Source: Candidatus Kuenenia stuttgartensis
GTDB lineage: Bacteria; Planctomycetota; Planctomycetia; Pirellulales; UBA1268
Length of the DNA stretch: 6,600 nt
Assembly (NCBI GenBank): GCA_945876515.1
Contig: CAMCPF010000175.1
Coordinates: 1-6,600, forward strand
Direction: 5' to 3'
The notes beneath the pieces were generated by a model. The model was not told where the DNA came from, made no database searches, and was given only the letters and a program-made list of their open reading frames with translations. Position 1 is the first letter of the stretch; each line of letters begins with the position of its first letter. This document shows positions 1 through 5,730 of the stretch, piece by piece. Both the position numbers and the translations under genes were made by a program.

Positions 1-13
1 CCCGCCCACCCGG

Positions 14-31
14 GCCGGGCCTCCGCCCGGC
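14..31. repeat. GC hairpin
   Basis: Perfect inverted repeat with 7-bp arms GCCGGGC (14-20) and GCCCGGC (25-31) around the loop CTCC. It abuts the first copy of the direct repeat that begins at 32. No T-run follows, so it does not look like an intrinsic terminator. It may belong to a larger repeat cluster that continues upstream of the window. Confidence 0.5.
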
Positions 32-196
32 GGCCGCACCTCCGGGCGGCCGTGTTCGTGCGCGGGCTTGGCGTGCGACGTCCGTGCGGACGAATCGTGA
101 TTCCCGCCTCCATAGCCGGGGCGGGCCGCCGGCCGCACCTCCGGGCGGCCGTGCTCGTGCGCGGGTTTGGCGCCCGATGTTCGCCTGGACGAATCC
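32..196. repeat. Two copies of a 66-bp GC-rich direct repeat, 99-bp period
   Basis: Copy 1 (32-97) and copy 2 (131-196) align without gaps at an offset of 99 bases, with about 56 of 66 positions identical by eye; the first 42 positions differ at only two. Each copy opens with a hairpin whose 7-bp arms are CGGCCGC and GCGGCCG around an 8-nt loop (31-52 and 130-151), and each ends near the shared string GGACGAATC (88-96 and 187-195). The 33 bases between the copies contain a weaker CCCGCC/GGCGGG inverted repeat. Open frames cross the region, but only as expected for GC-rich DNA, and no protein family is recognisable. It may be the edge of a longer array or a genome-wide interspersed repeat; the window alone cannot tell. 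Confidence 0.7.
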
Positions 197-211
197 GGTG
201 GCGGGCGTCAT

Positions 212-233
212 CCCCCTTGCTTGTGCAAGGGGG
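212..233. repeat. Perfect 9-bp-stem hairpin
   Basis: Arms CCCCCTTGC (212-220) and GCAAGGGGG (225-233) pair perfectly around the 4-nt loop TTGT. The stem is strong enough to act as a transcription terminator for a gene upstream of the window. The following bases (CTTCTCC) contain no T-run, so a repetitive extragenic palindrome is at least as likely. It lies 135 bases before the glycosyltransferase start. Confidence 0.55.
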
Positions 234-235
234 CT

Positions 236-270
236 TCTCCGACGGACGCAAGCCTGGCAGCCGTCGGAGA
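236..270. repeat. Perfect 10-bp-stem hairpin, 15-nt loop
   Basis: Arms TCTCCGACGG (236-245) and CCGTCGGAGA (261-270) are exact reverse complements around a 15-nt loop. It begins only 2 bases after the preceding hairpin ends, giving a double stem-loop. It could be part of the untranslated leader of the glycosyltransferase transcript or a repeat element. The remaining stretch, 271-368, shows nothing I can name, and no convincing promoter. Confidence 0.5.
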
Positions 271-368
271 CTGGGCAGCCTGGGAAGACCCGTGCCAACG
301 ATCGGGCTGTCGGCGGCGGACGGGTTTTGCTACCCATCCCGCTCCGAGCAACGCCCCCGGCTCCCCCG

Positions 369-1376
369 ATGCCGTTCACACCTCCACCGCCGATCCCGCC
401 GCGCCATGGTCCTTCGGGGCCGCGGTTCTCGGTGATGCTGCCCACCTACGAGCCCGATGGCAAGCTGGCCAGGGCATTGCAGTCGGTGCTGGCTCAGGCG
501 CCTCCGGCGGACGCGATGCAGATCGCCGTGGTGGATGACGGCTCGCGGCGCGGCCTCGTGCGGGAGATTGTCGAGCAGTGCGACCCTGCCGGCCGCGTGG
601 AGATCATCGAGCAGCCGCGCCGCCTCGGACTGGGGGGCAACTGGAACCGCGCACTCACCATCGCCCGCGGCGACCTCGTCCATCTGCTGCACCAGGACGA
701 CTACGTCCTCCCCGGCTTCTACGACCGCATGGACTCAGCCTTCCGCCAGCGGCCCGACATCGGCATGGCCTTCTGCCGCACGCGGCTCGTGGATGCCGCC
801 GACCGGCCGATCAGGACCACGTCGCGGCAGCAGTGGACCAGCGGCGTGCTGGCCAACTGGCTGCCCCGGATCGCCGAGCGGCAGAGGATCCAGACGCCTT
901 CGGTCGTCGTCGCCCGCCGCACCTACGAGTTGCTTGGCGGCTACCGCACCGACCTACAGCTTGCGCTCGACTGGGAGATGTGGGTGCGGATCGCAGCCCG
1001 GTTTCCGGTCTGGTACGACCCACGGCCCCTGGCCGCCTACCGCCGGCATGCCGACAACGAGACCACGCGACTGCACGCCTCCGGGGCAGCCTGGCCGGAC
1101 CTCGCGCGGGCGATCCAGATCAACGCCGACTCGCTCCCTGAGGCGATCCGCGGCCCGACCCTCTCGGCGAGCGTCCGCTGGTATGTCGCCTCGGCCATGA
1201 GAACCGCCGATCGTGAGATCCGAGACGGCGGCTTCGCCCGGGCCTCCGTCACGCTCGGCCACGTTCCGGCGCTCCTCGGCCTGCTCGACGAACAACTCCG
1301 CAGCCTGAACCTCACCCGCCGGCTGCTGCTGCTCCACTCGCAGGTCGGCCGCGGCCTGCGGCGCGACGCCGCCTGA
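369..1376 (+). CDS. Family 2 glycosyltransferase (GT-A fold)
   Basis: Predicted to transfer a sugar from a nucleotide-sugar donor to a growing surface glycan; 335 aa, probably cytoplasmic, with no membrane segment or signal peptide visible. The GT-A domain begins at SVMLPTYEPD (21-30). It has the nucleotide-binding VVDDGS (54-59), the metal-binding DxD-like HQDD (108-111), a DWEMW motif (201-205) in the position of the usual acceptor-site ED region, and YRRH (224-227). The C-terminal third is helical and not diagnostic. I chose the ATG at 369 because upstream in-frame starts (84, 177) would translate the repeat and hairpin region into low-complexity sequence, and only about 20 residues precede the GT-A fold from 369. 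No clear Shine-Dalgarno precedes it. The next gene starts 20 bp downstream on the same strand, so they are probably co-transcribed. Family is confident; donor and acceptor are unknown. Confidence 0.88.
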   Translation: MPFTPPPPIPPRHGPSGPRFSVMLPTYEPDGKLARALQSVLAQAPPADAMQIAVVDDGSRRGLVREIVEQCDPAGRVEIIEQPRRLGLGGNWNRALTIARGDLVHLLHQDDYVLPGFYDRMDSAFRQRPDIGMAFCRTRLVDAADRPIRTTSRQQWTSGVLANWLPRIAERQRIQTPSVVVARRTYELLGGYRTDLQLALDWEMWVRIAARFPVWYDPRPLAAYRRHADNETTRLHASGAAWPDLARAIQINADSLPEAIRGPTLSASVRWYVASAMRTADREIRDGGFARASVTLGHVPALLGLLDEQLRSLNLTRRLLLLHSQVGRGLRRDAA

Positions 1377-1386
1377 GAGGATCCGC

Positions 1387-1391
1387 GGAGG
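1387..1391 (+). promoter_or_regulatory. Ribosome binding site for the RgpF-like gene
   Basis: GGAGG lies 5 bases before the ATG at 1397, in the 20-bp gap after the glycosyltransferase stop codon. It is a much better site than those before the glycosyltransferase, nuoA or nuoC, and it fixes the start at 1397. Confidence 0.75.
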
Positions 1392-1396
1392 CCGGC

Positions 1397-2284
1397 ATGA
1401 GCGAGTCGCCCCCGACCCTGGCCCTGCCCCGCCGCCCTTCCCGCGCGATCGTGCTTGCGCACTTCGATCCCGACGGCCGCTTCGATCCGCACGTGCGCCA
1501 CGCCCTGGCCGCCTACCGCGGCCATGCCGAGCGGTTGGTCGTGGTCTCCAACTCGGCCCGCCGGCTGCCGCCAGACCTTGCGGGCCTCGTCGATGCCTTC
1601 GTGCCGCGGGCCAACGTGGGCTATGACTTCGCCGCCTGGCGCGACGGCCTGGCCAGCTTCCGGCCCGCCGACCACGACGAGGTGATCTGCGTCAACGACA
1701 GCGTGTACGGGCCGCTGTTCGACATCGGACCCGCGCTCGCCGACGCCCGTGTGGCGATGGCCGACCTCTGGGGGATGGTGCTCTCCGACCAGAACACGAG
1801 CCGCTCGGGGCCGCGGGTGCCGCACGTGCAGTCGTGGTTTCTGGGGATGCGTCGGCGGCTGCTCGAGTCGGACGCCTGGGCCGGCTTCTGGCACGGGCTC
1901 GCGACCTTGCCGACGAAGCGCGACGTCGTCGAGCGGAACGAGATCGGATTCTCCGCCCGGATGGCGGCGGCAGGCTTCCGGCTGGCCGGGCTCTACGACG
2001 CCACGAGGGCGCCGCCCGTCTCGCTCGCGGAGGTCTGGCCCCACCTCTCCCCGCGGCACCCGCGGCGCAGCTGGCGGCTGTTGCGGAAGAGCCGCCGACT
2101 GCCCCACAACCCGAGCGAGCTCGTCTGGTGGCGGCTCTGGGAGGCCGGCGTTCCCTACCTGAAAGTAAGCCTGCTCAGGGTGAATCACTATGGCCTCGAC
2201 CTAGGCCGCGTCCTGGCGGAGCTGCGGCAGGTCGCCGCCTACGACCCGGCGCTCGTCCACGCCCACCTGGCCCGCTGCGGCTGA
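1397..2284 (+). CDS. RgpF-like rhamnan synthesis protein (glycosyltransferase)
   Basis: A 295-aa protein with the conserved pattern of the RgpF family, whose members act in rhamnose-glucose polysaccharide and O-antigen assembly. In order: IVLAHFDPDGRFD (18-30, the family's usual H-[YF]-D-x-D-G opening), VVVSNS (48-53), NVGYDFAAWRDGL (73-85), CVNDSVYGP (98-106), DLWG (123-126), HVQSWFLGMRR (143-153) and a later ERNEIGFS segment. No membrane segments are seen. Its start is set by a GGAGG ribosome site. It lies just after a family 2 glycosyltransferase, and RgpF-type proteins are commonly found with other transferases in polysaccharide clusters, so the two probably act on the same glycan. Family membership is well supported; the sugar (rhamnose or another) is inferred from the family name only. 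The protein stands alone, not fused to other transferase domains as in some long RgpF homologues. Confidence 0.85.
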   Translation: MSESPPTLALPRRPSRAIVLAHFDPDGRFDPHVRHALAAYRGHAERLVVVSNSARRLPPDLAGLVDAFVPRANVGYDFAAWRDGLASFRPADHDEVICVNDSVYGPLFDIGPALADARVAMADLWGMVLSDQNTSRSGPRVPHVQSWFLGMRRRLLESDAWAGFWHGLATLPTKRDVVERNEIGFSARMAAAGFRLAGLYDATRAPPVSLAEVWPHLSPRHPRRSWRLLRKSRRLPHNPSELVWWRLWEAGVPYLKVSLLRVNHYGLDLGRVLAELRQVAAYDPALVHAHLARCG

Positions 2285-2394
2285 CTCCAACGCGGCGAAC
2301 CAGACCGCCGGACGAGGCAATCCGTCGGGAAAAACGGCTCGACTCGTCGCCCGCCCGTCCGGGCTGTATAACTTCGTGGTCGAACCGCCAACCG

Positions 2395-2428
2395 GCCGGA
2401 GATGCCCCAGGGTGTCCCCGGCTTTTTT
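2395..2428 (+). terminator. Possible intrinsic terminator after the glycosylation genes
   Basis: Arms GCCGG (2395-2399) and CCGGC (2418-2422) can pair and are followed directly by six T residues (2423-2428). The stem is short and the enclosed loop is 18 nt, so this is a weak candidate. Its place, about 110 bp after the RgpF-like stop and before nuoA, is where transcription of the glycosylation unit would be expected to end. Confidence 0.35.
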
Positions 2429-2435
2429 GGGGCCG

Positions 2436-2461
2436 GACTTCGTGACAGATTTCACGAAGTC
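2436..2461. promoter_or_regulatory. Perfect 10-bp-arm inverted repeat upstream of nuoA; candidate operator
   Basis: Arms GACTTCGTGA (2436-2445) and TCACGAAGTC (2452-2461) are exact reverse complements around CAGATT. The site ends 57 bases before the nuoA start. The half-site ACTTCGTG occurs again at 2371-2378 in direct orientation. No T-run follows the right arm, which argues against a terminator and for binding by a dimeric regulator, or for an RNA stem-loop in the nuo leader. The regulator is unknown. Confidence 0.45.
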
Positions 2462-2518
2462 GGTTTCCGCGGCCGAAAAGAGTAGAGTCCCCCGCCCGTT
2501 CACCCAGCCAGCAGCCCC

Positions 2519-2914
2519 ATGGACGCGATCCTCCCCGTCCTCCTGTTCGTCGCGATCGCGGCGGCCGTCTCGGTGGGCTTGGTGGTGTTCGCCGAGCTGA
2601 TCGGCCCCAGCCGTCGCGGGGCGGTCAAGGAGATGCCGTACGAGAGCGGGATGGACCCGATCCACGACACACGGCGGCGGTTCGACGTGCGGTTCCACCT
2701 GGTGGCGATCACGTTTCTCGTGTTCGACGTCGAGCTGCTCTTCCTCTACCCGTGGGCCGTGGCCAGCCGCTCGCCGGCCGGCGTCGATGCGGCGGTGGCA
2801 GACGGTCTGGTTTCCTCCCGGGGCCTGGTGTTCGCCGGGGCCATGCTCTTCACGGCGCTGGTGATCGTGGGCTTCGCCTACGACTGGCGCAAGGGGGTGT
2901 TTCGATGGCGGTGA
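2519..2914 (+). CDS. nuoA: NADH-quinone oxidoreductase subunit A
   Basis: Membrane subunit of complex I (ND3 homologue), at the junction of the membrane and peripheral arms next to the quinone channel. At 131 aa it is the usual family length. Three membrane segments are visible, at about residues 4-28, 60-82 and 102-121. The conserved loop KEMPYESGMDP (37-47) and the second helix, with VAITFLVFDVELLFLYPWA (62-80), are diagnostic. The acidic residues in FDVE (69-72) are family hallmarks. Ser43 sits where many homologues have Cys (YECG). No good Shine-Dalgarno precedes the ATG at 2519, but the first helix begins immediately after it and no better start exists. It is the first gene of the nuo operon and overlaps nuoB by 10 bp. 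Confidence 0.96.
   Translation: MDAILPVLLFVAIAAAVSVGLVVFAELIGPSRRGAVKEMPYESGMDPIHDTRRRFDVRFHLVAITFLVFDVELLFLYPWAVASRSPAGVDAAVADGLVSSRGLVFAGAMLFTALVIVGFAYDWRKGVFRWR
2891..2897 (+). promoter_or_regulatory. Ribosome binding site for nuoB, inside nuoA
   Basis: AAGGGGG lies 7 bases before the nuoB ATG at 2905, within the last codons of nuoA. It decides the nuoB start against upstream in-frame codons such as 2752 and implies coupled translation of nuoA and nuoB. Confidence 0.65.
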
Positions 2915-3525
2915 GCGACCTGCAGTTGCCCGAAAACGTCGTGGTCAGCCGGCTCGACGCCCTGGCCAGTTGGTGCCGCAAGAACAGCCTCTGGCCGATG
3001 CCCTTCGCCACGGCCTGCTGCGGCATCGAGCTCATGGCCACCGGCGCGAGCAAGCACGACCTGGCCCGCTTCGGGGCGGAGGTGTTCCGGTTCAGCCCGC
3101 GGCAGTGCGACCTGATGATCGTGGCCGGCCGCGTGGTGATGAAGATGCTGCCGGTGCTCCAGCGGATCTGGCTGCAGATGCACGAGCCCAAGTGGTGCAT
3201 CTCGATGGGCGCCTGTGCCAGCACGGGCGGCGTGTTCGACACCTACGCCGTCGTCCAGGGCATCGACCGCTTCATCCCGGTCGACATGTACGTGCCCGGC
3301 TGCCCGCCGCGGCCCGAGCAACTGATCCAGGCGATCATCGACCTCCAGGACAAGATCCAGCGGGAGGGCACGATCACCGGCCGCGAGTTCGACACGGCCG
3401 GCCGTCAGGCCCGCAAGCGGGCGCTCGTCGAGATCACCTCCCCGCTCACGGTCGATGCCGCCCGCAACCCCGTGCTCCAGAGGGAGCTTGCCGCCCAGGC
3501 CGGGTCGCTCGCCGGTCGCTCCTGA
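2905..3525 (+). CDS. nuoB: NADH-quinone oxidoreductase subunit B
   Basis: Peripheral-arm subunit (PSST/NuoB) that carries the terminal [4Fe-4S] cluster N2, which passes electrons to quinone. It has 206 aa. All four expected cluster ligands are present: the tandem Cys38-Cys39 in ATACCGIELMAT, Cys104 in ISMGACASTGG and Cys133 in VPGCPPRPE. Other family blocks are RFSPRQCDLMIVAG (62-75) and the N-terminal region leading to SLWPMPF. The C-terminal tail after about residue 160 is variable and rich in Arg and Ala. The start at 2905 follows a good ribosome site and overlaps the end of nuoA; the upstream extension of this frame merely re-reads nuoA. nuoC follows after 47 bp. Confidence 0.97.
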   Translation: MAVSDLQLPENVVVSRLDALASWCRKNSLWPMPFATACCGIELMATGASKHDLARFGAEVFRFSPRQCDLMIVAGRVVMKMLPVLQRIWLQMHEPKWCISMGACASTGGVFDTYAVVQGIDRFIPVDMYVPGCPPRPEQLIQAIIDLQDKIQREGTITGREFDTAGRQARKRALVEITSPLTVDAARNPVLQRELAAQAGSLAGRS

Positions 3526-3572
3526 AGCCCTGTCCTCCTCCCCACGCGCCACCGAGATCCGCCCCACGCCCG

Positions 3573-4106
3573 ATGCCCTTCACGCCCCCCTCCGTCGACG
3601 ACGTGATCGCCGCCGTGGCCGGCCGGTTCGGCCCGCTTGAGACATCGGCCTTTCGCGGTCAGACGCGGCTGGTGGTGCCGGCGGAGCGGTCGTTCGAGGT
3701 GCTCGAGTTCTTGAAGCAGCGGGGCTTCGACTTGCTCATCGACGTGTCCTGCGTGGACTACCTCGAATACCGCGACCCGCCGATGCAGATGCCGGCCTGT
3801 GCCGGTAGTCGCTACGGCCTCGTCTACCTGCTTGCCTCGACCACCACGAACCAGCGGCTCACCGTCCGCGTGTTCGCCGACGATCCTGAGCCGATGGTCG
3901 CCAGCGTGGTGCCGCTCTGGGAGGCCGCCAACTGGCTGGAGCGGGAGGTCTGGGACCTGTTCGGGATCCGCTTCACCGGCCACCCGGACCTCCGTCGGCT
4001 GGTGATGCCGGAGGAGTTCACGGCTCATCCGCTGCGGAAGGACTATCCGCTGCAGGGCCGGGGCGAGCGGCACAACTTCCCCGTCATCACGCGGCACGAG
4101 AGCTGA
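3573..4106 (+). CDS. nuoC: NADH-quinone oxidoreductase subunit C (30 kDa subunit)
   Basis: Peripheral-arm structural subunit of complex I that packs against NuoD and NuoB; it carries no cofactor. It has 177 aa, a normal length for a stand-alone NuoC (in E. coli it is fused to NuoD). The family signature lies at about 122-159, with LEREVWDLFGIRFTGHPDL followed by RRLVMPEEF and HPLRKDYP. The N-terminal half shows the typical LLIDVSCVDYLEY strand-rich core (54-66). I chose the ATG at 3573 since the frame upstream lies inside nuoB and the fold begins soon after it. No strong Shine-Dalgarno is visible. The stop codon is separated from the nuoD ATG by 3 bases, so translation is probably coupled. 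Confidence 0.95.
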   Translation: MPFTPPSVDDVIAAVAGRFGPLETSAFRGQTRLVVPAERSFEVLEFLKQRGFDLLIDVSCVDYLEYRDPPMQMPACAGSRYGLVYLLASTTTNQRLTVRVFADDPEPMVASVVPLWEAANWLEREVWDLFGIRFTGHPDLRRLVMPEEFTAHPLRKDYPLQGRGERHNFPVITRHES

Positions 4107-4109
4107 GCC

Positions 4110-5345
4110 ATGTCCATCGCCCCGACCAGCTTCGAGTCGCTCGAGGTCCCCGAGGCCGCCACCCGGAGCGAGGACTACCTCTGGACCCTCAACTTCGGCC
4201 CCCAGCATCCGGCGACCCACACGACCCTCCGCCTCGTGCTCAAGCTCGAGGGCGAGCGGGTGGTCGATGCGATGCCGGAGATGGGCTACCTCCACTCGGG
4301 CTTCGAGAAGATCGGCGAGCACCTCACGTTCAACCAGTACGTGACGGTCACCGACCGGATGAACTACATCTCGCCGATGGCCAACAACGTGGCCTGGCAC
4401 CACGCGGTCGAGACGCTCCTGGGCATCGAGCTCACGCCCCGCTGCAAGGTGATCCGCACGATCATCGCCGAGCTGGCCCGACTCAGCGATCACCTGCTCA
4501 GCAACGGCGCCGTCGGCCTCGACACCGGTGCCTTCACCTTCTTTCTCTACGGCTTCTACCAGCGGGAGGTGATCTACGACATCTTCGAGACGCTGTGTGG
4601 GGCCCGGTTCACCAACTCCTACACGCGGGTCGGCGGCGTCTCGCAGGATTTCACGCCCCTGGTGATCGAGAAGATCCGCAGCTTCGTGAAGACGTTTCCC
4701 AAGACGCTCGACGACATGGAGCGGCTGCTGACCCGCAACCGGATCTTCGTGGATCGCACCAAGGGGGTGGGCGTGCTCACCAAGGAGGAGGCGATCAACC
4801 GCGGAGCCACCGGGCCGGTCGCCCGGGCCAGCGGCGTGACCCGCGACCTCCGCAAAGACGAGCCCTATCTCGCCTACGCCGACTACGACTTCCAGATCTG
4901 CTGCGCGACCGCCGGCGACTGCTACGCCCGATATCTCGTGCGGATGCAGGAGATGCGGGAGAGCCTCAAGATCGTGGCCCAGGCCGTGGAAAACATTCCC
5001 ACCGGCCCGGTCAGCGTGGGCATCGACCAGCGGACGGCCCTGCCGACGAAGCAGCAGGTCTACTCCACCATCGAGGGCACGATCTCCCACTTCGAGCTCT
5101 CGATGAGCAACCGCGGCTTCGAGGTGCCCTGCGAGGAGAGCTACGCCGCGATCGAGGCGCCCAACGGCGAGCTGGGCTTCTCCATCGTCGGCGACGGCAA
5201 CGAGACCGCCTACCGGGCCCGCTGTCGGCCCCCCTCCGTGCTCCACTTCGCGCTCTTTCCGTACCTGATCCGGGGCCACACTCTCTCCGACGTGGTGGCG
5301 GTGCTCGGCAGCCTCAACATCATCGCCGCGGAGCTGGACCGATGA
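4110..5345 (+). CDS. nuoD: NADH-quinone oxidoreductase subunit D (49 kDa subunit)
   Basis: Peripheral-arm subunit that, with NuoB, forms the quinone-binding pocket; it is evolutionarily related to the [NiFe] hydrogenase large subunit but lacks the metal site. Full-length at 411 aa. Diagnostic blocks are NFGPQHPATH (28-37), GYLHSGFEKIGEHLTFNQY (59-77), TDRMNYISPM (81-90), ELARLSDHLL (121-130), FTNSYTRVGGVSQDF (167-181) and the C-terminal SDVVAVLGSLNIIAAELDR. The His and Tyr expected to line the quinone site can be placed in the 28-37 and 77-86 region, but I assign them by family similarity, not structure. The stop codon overlaps an ATG (ATGA, 5342-5345). The next nuo gene, nuoE, is unusually far away (385 bp), and the gap is filled by inverted repeats. 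Confidence 0.97.
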   Translation: MSIAPTSFESLEVPEAATRSEDYLWTLNFGPQHPATHTTLRLVLKLEGERVVDAMPEMGYLHSGFEKIGEHLTFNQYVTVTDRMNYISPMANNVAWHHAVETLLGIELTPRCKVIRTIIAELARLSDHLLSNGAVGLDTGAFTFFLYGFYQREVIYDIFETLCGARFTNSYTRVGGVSQDFTPLVIEKIRSFVKTFPKTLDDMERLLTRNRIFVDRTKGVGVLTKEEAINRGATGPVARASGVTRDLRKDEPYLAYADYDFQICCATAGDCYARYLVRMQEMRESLKIVAQAVENIPTGPVSVGIDQRTALPTKQQVYSTIEGTISHFELSMSNRGFEVPCEESYAAIEAPNGELGFSIVGDGNETAYRARCRPPSVLHFALFPYLIRGHTLSDVVAVLGSLNIIAAELDR

Positions 5346-5382
5346 GCACGCGCGCGGTTCAGCTCAACGCCAACGCAGGCTC

Positions 5383-5513
5383 GGGGTCACCCATGCCGTC
5401 TCGCTGGACGCTCCCTGCGGGCATCCTGCCCTCCGGTCGCTCGGAGGAAACCTCGCTTCGCAATCCTTGCTGCGCTCGGTTTCCTACGCCGCTCGATCGG
5501 CATGGGCGACCCC
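5383..5513 (+). repeat. Palindromic repeat element, copy 1 (about 131 bp)
   Basis: Bounded by terminal inverted repeats 5383-5398 (GGGGTCACCCATGCCG) and 5498-5513 (CGGCATGGGCGACCCC), matching at 15 of 16 positions. Inside are two mini-hairpins with the loop TCC: GGGCA/TGCCC at about 5419-5431 and GCAA/TTGC at 5460-5470. There is also a pair of 8-bp arms, AGGAAACC (5445-5452) and GGTTTCCT (5478-5485). It is related to the element at 5563-5693 in the opposite orientation; 5390-5432 matches the reverse complement of 5644-5686 at 39 of 43 positions. It encodes no transposase, so it would be a non-autonomous (MITE- or REP-like) element. No clear target duplication is visible beyond a 2-bp TC on each side. 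Confidence 0.75.
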
Positions 5514-5515
5514 TC

Positions 5516-5544
5516 GCGGCCCAACGGATATTGCAAGTTGCCGC
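5516..5544. repeat. Hairpin at the centre of the repeat pair
   Basis: GCGG (5516-5519) plus CAAC (5522-5525) pair with GTTG (5537-5540) plus CCGC (5541-5544), with a 2-nt bulge and an 11-nt loop. It lies in the 49-bp spacer between the two oppositely oriented elements, close to the centre of the whole 5383-5693 quasi-palindrome. Confidence 0.4.
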
Positions 5545-5562
5545 TCGCGGACTGACGAGGAC

Positions 5563-5693
5563 GGGGCTGCCCGTGCCGATGGAGCCGGCCTTGTCAGCAA
5601 GCGCAGGCAGGATGCCGAAGCGCAGCTGGCATGGAGAGAGCGAAGGGCAGGATGCCCGCAGCGAACGTCCGGCGAGATGGCATGGGCAGCCTC
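5563..5693 (-). repeat. Palindromic repeat element, copy 2 (about 131 bp), inverted
   Basis: Bounded by imperfect terminal inverted repeats 5563-5577 (GGGGCTGCCCGTGCC) and 5679-5693 (GGCATGGGCAGCCTC), pairing at 13 of 15 positions. It is the same length as copy 1 and reads as its diverged reverse complement, best conserved at 5644-5686. It too has two mini-hairpins with a 3-nt loop, here GGA: GGCA/TGCC at 5606-5616 and GGGCA/TGCCC at 5646-5658. The right end lies 37 bp before the nuoE start and leaves its ribosome site intact. Whether the pair arose by two insertions or by an inverted duplication cannot be decided here. Confidence 0.72.
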
Positions 5694-5718
5694 GTCCGGA
5701 CCACCACAGAAAGCGCAC

Positions 5719-5723
5719 GGAGG
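5719..5723 (+). promoter_or_regulatory. Ribosome binding site for nuoE
   Basis: GGAGG lies 7 bases before the ATG at 5731. It selects this start over upstream in-frame ATGs such as 5467, which would place repeat-derived sequence at the N-terminus of NuoE. It also shows that nuoE can be translated independently of nuoD despite the inserted repeats. Confidence 0.75.
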
Positions 5724-5730
5724 CCCGTTC

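Noticed and set aside
84..368. N-terminal extension of the glycosyltransferase back to the ATG at 84 or 177
   Set aside because: The extension would translate the repeat and both hairpins, gives low-complexity sequence and has no family support.
1..368. CRISPR array at the left edge
   Set aside because: Only two copies are seen, with units of 66 bp, diverged tails and a single 33-bp intervening stretch; there are no cas genes.
1037..2188. 383-codon open frame on the - strand opposite the two glycosylation genes
   Set aside because: Same antisense effect; the + strand proteins carry clear GT2 and RgpF motifs.
2436..2461. The inverted repeat before nuoA as an intrinsic terminator
   Set aside because: No T-run follows the right arm (next bases GGTTTCC); the T6 run lies before the left arm.
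2460..2488. Sigma-70-type promoter for nuoA with TAGAGT (2483-2488) as the -10 box
   Set aside because: The hexamer 17 bases upstream (TCGGTT) matches the -35 consensus at only about two positions. TATAAC at 2367-2372 also lacks a matching -35, so neither is called.
3405..5279. 624-codon open frame on the - strand opposite nuoB, nuoC and nuoD
   Set aside because: It is the antisense shadow of GC-rich genes with GC-rich third positions; its product is low-complexity (His, Arg, Glu, Val, Gly) and matches no family, while the + strand encodes unmistakable complex I subunits.
5467..5730. N-terminal extension of NuoE upstream of 5731
   Set aside because: It is translated from the inverted repeats; a good GGAGG site and the normal 166-aa family length support 5731.
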